DNA of 64,000 nt, from assembly GCF_016107325.1 (NCBI RefSeq), contig NZ_RCVT01000001.1, positions 1,426,001-1,490,000 of the forward strand, in the 5' to 3' direction. The translations under genes and the position numbers were made by a program. Below, piece by piece: positions 1 through 7,380 of the stretch (position 1 is its first letter; each line of letters starts with the position of its first letter). A model generated the notes under the pieces. It saw only the letters and a program-made list of their open reading frames with translations, did not search any database and was not told where the DNA came from. The stretch is from Sphingomonas sp. MA1305 (GTDB lineage: Bacteria > Pseudomonadota > Alphaproteobacteria > Sphingomonadales > Sphingomonadaceae).

Positions 1-2286
1 GCCGCGGTCGAACCAATCAAGGAACCGCTGCAGCGACGGCGTCGAACTGGTCTCGAACAGCAGGGCGGCGTTGAGCAATTCCTCGATCGGGTCGCGCGCC
101 TCCTCGCCCAGCCGGCGGATCAGCTTGCGCCGGCCATCGAGCGGCCCCGACAGCAGCGCCTCGAGGAATTGATAGGGCGTGTCGATGTCGGCGCGGCCGA
201 GCATGGCGCGCAACGGCGCGAGCCGCTCGTCGGACTGCGTGTCGGTCAACCGCGACCACAGGCTGCCCGCGGCGCGGGGAGCGGCCGCCATCAGCTCATC
301 CTGCGTCCAGCCGATCAGCGGCGAGACGAGCAGGCTGGCGAGCGACAGATCGTCGTCGGGCTGCAGCACGAAGCGGATGGCGGCAAGCAGGTCCTGCACG
401 GCGAGCGGCGCATTGAGCCGCAACCGATCGACGCCGGCGACCGGCACGCCTTCCGCGTAGAGGCGCGCGACGATCAGCGAGGCAAGGTCGCCGCGGCGCT
501 TGACCAGGATCATGACGTCCTCGGGGCGCAGCGGCCGGCCCTTGCTTTCCAGCATCAGCCCGCCCTTCAGCCAGTCGCGCACCGCACGCGCGATGCGGAC
601 CGCCTGTTCGCGCACCGCATCGTCGATCCAGGCTTCCTCGTCCTCCTCGCTGCCGCCGGCGACGACCGGCGGCCACAGGTCGACCCGGCCCGGGCCGGCG
701 ACCTCGCTGGCGTGGCGTTCGAGATCGCCGGCGATGCCGAGTCCGGGATCGCCGATCGCCGCCACCGCCGCATCGACGAATTCGAGTACCGGCCGGGTCG
801 AGCGGAAGGAATGGGTCAACGACAATTGGTTGAACGGCAGGCCGCGTTCCTGCTCCGGCCAGTCGAGGTCGCCCGCCACCGCCGCGGCGCGCTGCGCGAA
901 ATGACCCTCCGCCCAGCGGAAGTTGATCGGATCGGTGCCCTGGAAGCCGAAGATCGCCTGCTTATAGTCGCCGACGGTGAACAGCGTCCGCGTCGCCGGC
1001 GCGAACACGCCGCGGCCGACGAAGAACTCCGACGCCAGCGCGGTGACGATCCGCCACTGGTTGAGGTTGGTGTCCTGCGCCTCGTCGATCAGCACATGTT
1101 CCGTGCCCTGGTCGAGCTTGTAGCGCACCCATTCGCCGATGCCGGGCTGTTCGAGCAGCCGGACGGTGACCGCGATCAGATCGTCGAAATCGACCGCGCC
1201 GATCCGCCGCTTCGCCGCCGCATAGGCGCGCGCATAGTCGCGCCCGACCGCCAGCCCTGCGGCGAGCAGATCGGCATAGGCGGCGCGGCTGGTCAACGAC
1301 AGCAGGTCGAGGCAATGCGCGCCGAGCTCGGCGGCGAGATCCTCATAGTCGGGCTCGGCATCGACCAGCTTCTTCGACGCCTTGCGGGGCTCGTTCTTGC
1401 CGGTCAACACCGTACCGGCCAAATCCTCCAGCGTCTGCGCGCGAGATGCGGGCGACGCCGCCAGCCAGGCATCGAAGCGCGCGGCATGGCCGAGCCCCGT
1501 CGCCGTCGCCCAGGCGCGGTTCGCCGCCGCCAGCCGCTCGATCACCCCTGTGTCGATCAGGTCGCAGCCCGAGGCCAGCGCGTCGCCGATGTCGCCCTGG
1601 GGCAGGTCGAGTGCGCGGCGCAGCCACGGCTGGATGCCGCTCGGCAAGACCTCCAGCGCCGGCAGCGACCGCGCGCAGGCGAGCAGGAAGGCTTCCGCCC
1701 CGCCCTCGCCGAGACGCAGCGACAGCGCGCCGATCGTGTCGATCGGGGTCAGCCGCCCCTCGCGCTCCGCGTCGGCGAGCAGCTGGGCGAGCGTCTCGCG
1801 CGCCAGCACCGCCTCCTCGCGCGCCTCCAACGGGCGAAAGCCGGGGGTCAGCGCCGCCTCGACCGGGAAGGCGGCCAGCAGGCTCTGGCAGAAGCCGTGG
1901 ATCGTCTGGATGCGCAGGCCGCCGCCCGGCGCGTCGAGCACGCGCGCGAACAGGGTACGGGCGCGATCCTGCAACGCCGGCGTTGCCCGCTCGCCGAGCG
2001 CCTCCAGGTCGGCGGCCAGCTGGGTCGGCGCCATCCGCACCCAGGCGGCAAGCCGAGTGTTGATCCGCTGCGCCATTTCCGCCGCGCCCGCCTTGGTGAA
2101 GGTCAGGCAGAGGATCGCCGAGGGCTGGACGTCGCGCAGCAACAGGCGAAAGACGCGCGCGGCCAGAACCTGCGTCTTGCCCGTCCCGGCGGAGGCGGAC
2201 AGCCAGACATGCGCCTGCGGATCGCTGGCGGCGGCCTGCGCACCCTTCAGCCGCGGCAGGGTGGCGAGCGTGTCAATCGCGGCCAT
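1..2286 (-). CDS. addA: AddA, helicase-nuclease subunit of the AddAB recombination enzyme (partial, C-terminus off window)
   Basis: AddA is the UvrD-like SF1 helicase and nuclease subunit that, with AddB, resects double-strand breaks for RecA loading. The 762 visible residues stay open to the window edge. Walker A (ASAGTGKT) is at residues 31-38, followed by a helicase motif Ia-like stretch (LTFTKAGAAEMA). The last visible residues (FLDWFDRG) match the region just before the helicase motif V area of alphaproteobacterial AddA. The RecB-type nuclease domain, normally in the last third of a protein of about 1150 residues, lies outside. The ATG at 2286 overlaps the addB stop by 14 bp, which implies translational coupling. 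Confidence 0.95.
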   Translation of the reverse strand, partial: MAAIDTLATLPRLKGAQAAASDPQAHVWLSASAGTGKTQVLAARVFRLLLRDVQPSAILCLTFTKAGAAEMAQRINTRLAAWVRMAPTQLAADLEALGERATPALQDRARTLFARVLDAPGGGLRIQTIHGFCQSLLAAFPVEAALTPGFRPLEAREEAVLARETLAQLLADAEREGRLTPIDTIGALSLRLGEGGAEAFLLACARSLPALEVLPSGIQPWLRRALDLPQGDIGDALASGCDLIDTGVIERLAAANRAWATATGLGHAARFDAWLAASPASRAQTLEDLAGTVLTGKNEPRKASKKLVDAEPDYEDLAAELGAHCLDLLSLTSRAAYADLLAAGLAVGRDYARAYAAAKRRIGAVDFDDLIAVTVRLLEQPGIGEWVRYKLDQGTEHVLIDEAQDTNLNQWRIVTALASEFFVGRGVFAPATRTLFTVGDYKQAIFGFQGTDPINFRWAEGHFAQRAAAVAGDLDWPEQERGLPFNQLSLTHSFRSTRPVLEFVDAAVAAIGDPGLGIAGDLERHASEVAGPGRVDLWPPVVAGGSEEDEEAWIDDAVREQAVRIARAVRDWLKGGLMLESKGRPLRPEDVMILVKRRGDLASLIVARLYAEGVPVAGVDRLRLNAPLAVQDLLAAIRFVLQPDDDLSLASLLVSPLIGWTQDELMAAAPRAAGSLWSRLTDTQSDERLAPLRAMLGRADIDTPYQFLEALLSGPLDGRRKLIRRLGEEARDPIEELLNAALLFETSSTPSLQRFLDWFDRG

Positions 2287-5227
2287 ACCATTCGTCCCGG
2301 CGCATCAATTGGTCAAATTCGGCATAAGGGGCGTATTCGGGCACCAGCTTGGCCGTGAAGGGGGCGTCCCCGGTCAGCCAATTCCCCGCCGCCTCGACGA
2401 AATTGGCGACGGCAATGGTGGTGAAGTCGGCGGTGACGATCCGGTCGCGCTGGCCGTCGGGATGAACCGGCGTATCGATATAGCCGAACTGGTCGCGCTT
2501 CTTGCCAAGCGACCAATATTCGAACGCCGCCGCCTTGCCGCGGACATCGGCGAAACCGCCCCGTTCCGCCAGCGCGCCGAGCAGGCCAAGCTGAAGGCTG
2601 TAGCCTGCCCGTACCGCGGCGGCGGAGGGCGGCTTGCCCGTCTTGTAATCGACGATCGCGAGGCTGCCGTCGGCTAGCCGGTCGACGCGATCGTAGCGGC
2701 CGGTCAGCACGATGCCGGCGATCTCCGCCTTGCCCGCCCCTTCCGCACTGGCGACCTGGCGCCCGTCCGCCGCCTGCGCCTCGACCTGGCGCGCGATCCA
2801 GTCGATCGCCTCCATCAGCCGCGGCCGCCACAGCGCCCGCATCATCGGATGGGTGCGCTCGTCAGCCAGCATCGCGTCGGCCCGCGCGATCAGCGTCGCC
2901 GGTGCGCAGCGATCCTGCCGCCACCATTCCTCCAGGATACGGTGCACCTCGGTACCGCGCCATGCCGCCGTCGGGTCCGCATCGACCGGGTCGAGCGGCA
3001 TCAGCGCCAGCACCCGGCGGGCGTAAAAGGCATAGGGGTCCGCCTTCAGCCGGTCGATCTCGGTGACCGAAATCGCCTTGGGCCGCAGCGCGGCGGGCGG
3101 CACCGGTGCGGGCCGGTCGGCGGGACGATATTCCCCCGGCGCGTCGAGCGCATGGACCCAGCGTTCCAGATCGTGTGCGCGGGTGAAGCGATCCCCCGCC
3201 ATCGCCTGCAGCCGCAACCATAGGCGCGACGCCAGCGTCGGCCCCGCTGCATCGCGCCGCGCCCGCGTGACCAGCGCCGCCGGCGCCCCCAGCGCCTGGC
3301 CGAATTCGTGGGCTGCGACGCCCACCGCATATTCGAGACCCGGCAGCCCCAGCGCCATGCGGATACGCGGCGCCAGCCAGGGATCGGGTGCCGGCCGCCC
3401 CGGCCACACGCCCTCGTTGAGGCCGCCCAGCACCATCAGGTCCGCGGTCTGCAATCGCGCCTCGAGCAGGCCGTAGATGGCGATGCGCGGGTGGTTGCGT
3501 CCGCTCGGCAGGCGGACCGCCACCTCGTCGAGCAGCCCGCGCAGCAAGGGCGCGAGCCCGGCCGGATCGACGCGCGGCGGCCCGGCGGCGGCGGCCGCCT
3601 CCAGATCGTCGATGAACTGCGCCGCCGCCCGCCCCGGCAGGCCCGCCCAGAGATCGTCGCCGCACAGACTTTGCGCCGTCTCCCGCACACAGGCGAGCAT
3701 CGCCGCCATCGGCTGGGCGCCATCGTCGAACGTCCGCTCGATCGGACGCAGCAGCGCGGCCGCCTCCTGCCACCAGGCCAGCGCCTGCTTGCGGCCGTTG
3801 CGTTCTAGATGCGCGGCGATGCCGTCGAGCCCCGGCGCCGGCCGCGGGCCGCGCAAGGCGCGGTCGAGCCGGCGCACGCCGTCGAGCCACGCTAGTCGCC
3901 GCTCGCCGGTGCGCACCAACGGATGCTTAAGCAGCGCGAGCAAGGCGAGCGGCGCGAACCGCTGCGCGGCCGCCTCCGCCAGCGCGAGCAGCAGCGTGCC
4001 CGACGCATAGAGCGACAGCGGCCGGCCGGCCGAATCGTTGGCGGTGATGCCCCAGCGCTCCAGATGCGCCGCGACGCGCCGCGCCAGCGCCCGATCGGGG
4101 GTGACGAGCGCTGCGGTGCGCGCCCCCTCCTCCAGCGCGCCGCGTAGCGCGAGCGCGATCGCCTGCGCCTCTTCCGCCGGCGTCGCCAGCTCGGCGGCGG
4201 TGACCCCGGTCAGCCGCCGCTCCTCCGCCTTCAGCGCGGTCCATTTGCCGGTGAAGGCGGCAGGCGCCAGGGCATTGGCGACCGCGCGCCCACGGATCGC
4301 GCCGGCGTCGGGCCCAGCGGTGCCCGGCCAATTGGCGAATTCGCCGCGGCCGACGCCCATCCGCTCCATCAGCTGCTTCATGTGGAATTGCGGATGCGTC
4401 TCGATTGATCGCCGGACGAGGCCGGTGACCGGGTCCGGCGCATGGGGACCCAGCGCGTCCCATTCCGCCTCCGGCATGGCAAGATCGAGCCCGGCAAAGA
4501 CGGTCATCCCCGCCGGCGCCTCCGCGACGCAGCGCAGCAGCCGCGCCACCGCGGGCGCCGGATCGGTGATGCCCGCGGCACAGACGAAGCCTGTCGGCGG
4601 CGCCTGCCGCCAGCGCCTTGCCAGCCGGTCGAGCAGCATCCGCCGCCGCGTCGCCGCGTCGATCATGCCGAGCCGTGCCAGCTCCGCTGGCCAGCGCTCG
4701 AGCACGATGGCGAAGGTCGACAGCGCGCGCTGCCAATGCTCGCTGAGCTCCGGCGCCAGGTCGATGACGCGCAACGCCGCCGGCGGCACCTCCTCGACCA
4801 GCAGCTGATCGAGCGTATGGCAGAGGTCGCCCGCCAGCCGCACCGCTTCGGCGGCGTCGACGGGCTGGCCGGCTCGTGCCCGTTCCTCCTGCACCAGCCG
4901 GGCAAGGATCATCCGCCGCTGCATCGGTGCCACCGCGGGCGGCGGCGGATCGAGGTCGTCGGCCGGGTCCAGCGCCGCCCCGACCGCCTCGCCGAGGTCG
5001 GCACTGCCGAGCGGCACCAGCCGCGGCAGCAGCAGCCCGCCGCCGCTCGCCCGCACGAAGGCGTTGGTGACCGCGACGACGGCACGATTGTTGGGCAGCA
5101 GCACGAGCCCGCGCGCCAACGCCATCGGATCGTCGCCGGCGCGGCGCAGCAGCCCCGCGACCAAAGTATCCGCAAACGCCTTGTGCGAGGGGATGGTGAA
5201 CAGCTGCGGCCGGCGCGGCTCAGCCAT
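2273..5227 (-). CDS. addB: AddB, double-strand break repair protein
   Basis: Partner of AddA; in this family AddB has an inactivated helicase fold that scans for the recombination hotspot, plus a C-terminal PD-(D/E)XK nuclease. The 984 residues match the usual alphaproteobacterial length. Residues near 780 (GTEVHRILEEWW) and the later IVDYKTGK carry the nuclease signature (metal-binding Asp and catalytic Lys). The N-terminus (LFTIPSHKAFADTLVAGL) is the typical AddB opening. The ATG at 5227 overlaps the end of murU by 8 bp, and the gene runs 14 bp into addA, so all three are probably co-translated. Confidence 0.95.
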   Translation of the reverse strand: MAEPRRPQLFTIPSHKAFADTLVAGLLRRAGDDPMALARGLVLLPNNRAVVAVTNAFVRASGGGLLLPRLVPLGSADLGEAVGAALDPADDLDPPPPAVAPMQRRMILARLVQEERARAGQPVDAAEAVRLAGDLCHTLDQLLVEEVPPAALRVIDLAPELSEHWQRALSTFAIVLERWPAELARLGMIDAATRRRMLLDRLARRWRQAPPTGFVCAAGITDPAPAVARLLRCVAEAPAGMTVFAGLDLAMPEAEWDALGPHAPDPVTGLVRRSIETHPQFHMKQLMERMGVGRGEFANWPGTAGPDAGAIRGRAVANALAPAAFTGKWTALKAEERRLTGVTAAELATPAEEAQAIALALRGALEEGARTAALVTPDRALARRVAAHLERWGITANDSAGRPLSLYASGTLLLALAEAAAQRFAPLALLALLKHPLVRTGERRLAWLDGVRRLDRALRGPRPAPGLDGIAAHLERNGRKQALAWWQEAAALLRPIERTFDDGAQPMAAMLACVRETAQSLCGDDLWAGLPGRAAAQFIDDLEAAAAAGPPRVDPAGLAPLLRGLLDEVAVRLPSGRNHPRIAIYGLLEARLQTADLMVLGGLNEGVWPGRPAPDPWLAPRIRMALGLPGLEYAVGVAAHEFGQALGAPAALVTRARRDAAGPTLASRLWLRLQAMAGDRFTRAHDLERWVHALDAPGEYRPADRPAPVPPAALRPKAISVTEIDRLKADPYAFYARRVLALMPLDPVDADPTAAWRGTEVHRILEEWWRQDRCAPATLIARADAMLADERTHPMMRALWRPRLMEAIDWIARQVEAQAADGRQVASAEGAGKAEIAGIVLTGRYDRVDRLADGSLAIVDYKTGKPPSAAAVRAGYSLQLGLLGALAERGGFADVRGKAAAFEYWSLGKKRDQFGYIDTPVHPDGQRDRIVTADFTTIAVANFVEAAGNWLTGDAPFTAKLVPEYAPYAEFDQLMRRDEWYGRD

Positions 5228-5975
5228 CCGCGATCAGCGCCTCGGTCTTGGGGATCGCCTGCGGCGTGCCGACGTCGAACCACAGACCCTGATGGACCTG
5301 CCCGAAGGCGCGACCCGCCTCGATCGCGCGGTTCCAGAACAGATTGGTGGAAAAGGGTCCCTCCGGCCAGTCGACGATCAGCCGCGGATGCAGGATCTGC
5401 ACCCCGGTATAGACGAAGGGCGCGGTCGCGCCTTCCCGCCGGCGGCCGGTGATGCGACCGTCGGGGCCGAGGCGGAAATCGCCCTGTCCCTTGTGGTTGT
5501 TCGCCCGCGCATAGGGAACGACCTGCAGCAGCGCGTCCATGTCCGCATCGTCCCAGCGCGCGGCGAGCAGCTTCAGCGCGTCCACCGGCCCGTCGAGCCA
5601 GAGATTGTCGCTGTTGACGACGAGCACCGGATCGTCGCCGAGCAGATGCCGCGCCTTCACCAGGCCGCCGCCCGTCTCCATCAGCTGAGCCCGCTCGTCC
5701 GAGAAGACCACCTCGATATCGTCGTAGCGATCGGTCAGATGCGCCTGCAGTACGTCGCCGAGATAATGGACGTTGACCACTGCGCGTTGCACGCCGGCCG
5801 CGCGCAGCCGATCGAAGACGTGATCGATCAACGGCTTGCCGGCGACTTCGACCAACGGCTTGGGGCGCGTCGCGGTGAGTGGGCGCATCCGCTTGCCGAG
5901 GCCCGCCGCCATCACCATCGCGGTCGCGGGCACGCGGGCGCCGGGGTCGGGGCGCAGCGAGCGCAGCCGGGTCAT
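5220..5975 (-). CDS. murU: MurU-type nucleotidyltransferase (N-acetylmuramate-1-phosphate uridylyltransferase)
   Basis: Predicted to make UDP-MurNAc from MurNAc-1-phosphate in the fosfomycin-insensitive peptidoglycan recycling route of AmgK/MurU bacteria. The signature VMAAGLGKRMRPLT near the N-terminus is the NTP-binding loop, followed by RPKPLVEVAGKPLI. VVNSDNLW supplies the metal-binding Asp, and WFDVGTP is a conserved late motif. The frame stays open upstream to 6134, but that part is antisense-like sequence inside amgK. The ATG at 5975 gives 251 residues and a classical ATGA overlap with the amgK stop. The neighbouring kinase is the main support for MurU rather than a generic sugar nucleotidyltransferase. 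Confidence 0.88.
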   Translation of the reverse strand: MTRLRSLRPDPGARVPATAMVMAAGLGKRMRPLTATRPKPLVEVAGKPLIDHVFDRLRAAGVQRAVVNVHYLGDVLQAHLTDRYDDIEVVFSDERAQLMETGGGLVKARHLLGDDPVLVVNSDNLWLDGPVDALKLLAARWDDADMDALLQVVPYARANNHKGQGDFRLGPDGRITGRRREGATAPFVYTGVQILHPRLIVDWPEGPFSTNLFWNRAIEAGRAFGQVHQGLWFDVGTPQAIPKTEALIADG

Positions 5976-6946
5976 GCGCCGATCACCAGCGGATCGCCGC
6001 GCTTTTCCGGCGGCACGTTGGCGTCGAACCAGGCGGCGACGGGGCGCAGCACCGGCTGCGACAGGTCGCGCTCCAGATAGGCCCAGACCCGCGGGCAGAG
6101 CGACGGGTAGCGCGGCTTGCCGTCGCGCTGCCACAGCCGGGTGAAGATGCCGATGATCTTGGCGTTCCGCTGCGCGCCGAGCACGTGATAGGCGTCGAGG
6201 AAGGCGTCGCCCGCCCCGGTCGCGGCGCGATAGCGGGCCAGCATCCTGTCCTCCAGCGACGGTTCGACGTCGCGGCGGGCATCCTGCAGCAGCGAGACGA
6301 GATCATAGGCCGGATGGCCGGCGAGCGCGTCCTGGAAGTCGAGCAGGCCGAGTTGCCGCTGCGCACCAACCAGCATCAGATTTTCGGCATGATAGTCGCG
6401 CAGCACGGTAACGGGCGCGTCGGTCAGGGCATGATCGAACACCACGTCCCAGGCGGCGCGATAGCCGTCCACGTCGACCGCCAGCCCCACGGCCGGGCAA
6501 TACCATTCGACGAACAGCGCCGCCTCGCGGTGCAGGACCTGGCGGTCATAGGGGGCCAGCCCCTCGGCGGGATGGCGGGCGAGCGCGACGAGCAGGTCGA
6601 TCGCCGCCTCGTACAGCGGCACCGCCGCCTCGCCTTCCGCATCCGCGGTCTCGCGCAGTCGGGCGTCACCGAAATCCTCGATCAGAACGAGACCCTGGTC
6701 GAGATCAACGGCATGGATCGCCGGCGCGGCGAAGCCGTGCGCGCTGAGCCAGCCGGCGACCGAGAGAAACGGGCGCGGATCCTCGTGCGGCGGCGGTGCG
6801 TCCATCAGGATCGCCCGCCGCTCGCCCGCATGCACCCGGAAATAGCGACGGAAGGAAGCGTCGCCGGCGAGCGGGACGATCTCCCCCGCCCAACCGTGGC
6901 GTGCGAGAAAGGCGGCGGCGCCGCCTGGCGGGGTCATATCGGCCAT
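5972..6946 (-). CDS. amgK: AmgK-type aminosugar kinase (N-acetylmuramate/N-acetylglucosamine anomeric kinase)
   Basis: Aminoglycoside-phosphotransferase-fold kinase that phosphorylates the anomeric carbon of MurNAc or GlcNAc and feeds MurU. The catalytic loop RDYHAENLML (Asp and Asn) and the metal-binding LLDFQDAL are both present. The start is ambiguous: the ATG at 6946 has GGAGG five bases upstream, the ATG at 6937 forms ATGA with the tsaE stop, and an ATG at 6958 is also in frame. I chose 6946 for its Shine-Dalgarno spacing, giving 324 residues. It overlaps tsaE by 13 bp and murU by 4 bp. Confidence 0.88.
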   Translation of the reverse strand: MADMTPPGGAAAFLARHGWAGEIVPLAGDASFRRYFRVHAGERRAILMDAPPPHEDPRPFLSVAGWLSAHGFAAPAIHAVDLDQGLVLIEDFGDARLRETADAEGEAAVPLYEAAIDLLVALARHPAEGLAPYDRQVLHREAALFVEWYCPAVGLAVDVDGYRAAWDVVFDHALTDAPVTVLRDYHAENLMLVGAQRQLGLLDFQDALAGHPAYDLVSLLQDARRDVEPSLEDRMLARYRAATGAGDAFLDAYHVLGAQRNAKIIGIFTRLWQRDGKPRYPSLCPRVWAYLERDLSQPVLRPVAAWFDANVPPEKRGDPLVIGA

Positions 6947-7380
6947 CGCCGCCTCCATGCCGCGGGGACGTCCGCTGTCAAGATTCGTCCGCCGTCCGAG
7001 GCCGGCGCCAGCGTCAGGACGAGTGCATCGGGCCATCGGTCGCCGGCCCGCTCCGGCCATTCGATCAACAGCGCGGAATCGTAGAGCGCGTCGTCCAGGC
7101 CGAGTTCGTCGATCTCAGCGGGATCGTCGATCCGATAAAGGTCGACATGGAGCACCGGCAGCCGCACGTCGGGCGGCGCATAAGGCTGGACGATCGCGAA
7201 GCTCGGGCTCGGCGCCTCGCCGGCCAGGCCGAGCGCGGCGAGCAGTCCGCGCGCCAGGCTGGTCTTGCCCATGCCGAGATCGCCGCGCAAGGCGATGACG
7301 TCGCCGGGGGCGAGCCGATCGGCCAGCCGAGCGCCGAACGCCTCGGTCGCGGCCGGATCGGCGAGGGCGACGACCGTCAT
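6934..7380 (-). CDS. tsaE: TsaE, ATPase for tRNA threonylcarbamoyladenosine (t6A37) synthesis
   Basis: P-loop ATPase of the TsaBDE complex, which resets the complex during t6A formation on ANN-decoding tRNAs. The 148 residues match the family. Walker A is GDLGMGKTS near residues 34-42, the Walker B-like HVDLYRI follows at about 98, and the late LIEWPER motif is diagnostic of TsaE. It shares ATGA with the upstream divL-like gene (7377-7380) and overlaps amgK, so it sits inside a translationally coupled run. Confidence 0.95.
   Translation of the reverse strand: MTVVALADPAATEAFGARLADRLAPGDVIALRGDLGMGKTSLARGLLAALGLAGEAPSPSFAIVQPYAPPDVRLPVLHVDLYRIDDPAEIDELGLDDALYDSALLIEWPERAGDRWPDALVLTLAPASDGGRILTADVPAAWRRRWPI

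Noticed and set aside
169..2358. A 729-codon open frame on the plus strand
   Set aside because: Arg/Gln-rich shadow opposite addA; addA has Walker A and coupling to addB, while this frame has no recognisable domain.
5975..6134. Longer start for murU
   Set aside because: The extra 53 codons are the other frame of amgK and lack a Shine-Dalgarno; the ATGA overlap at 5975 fits the operon.
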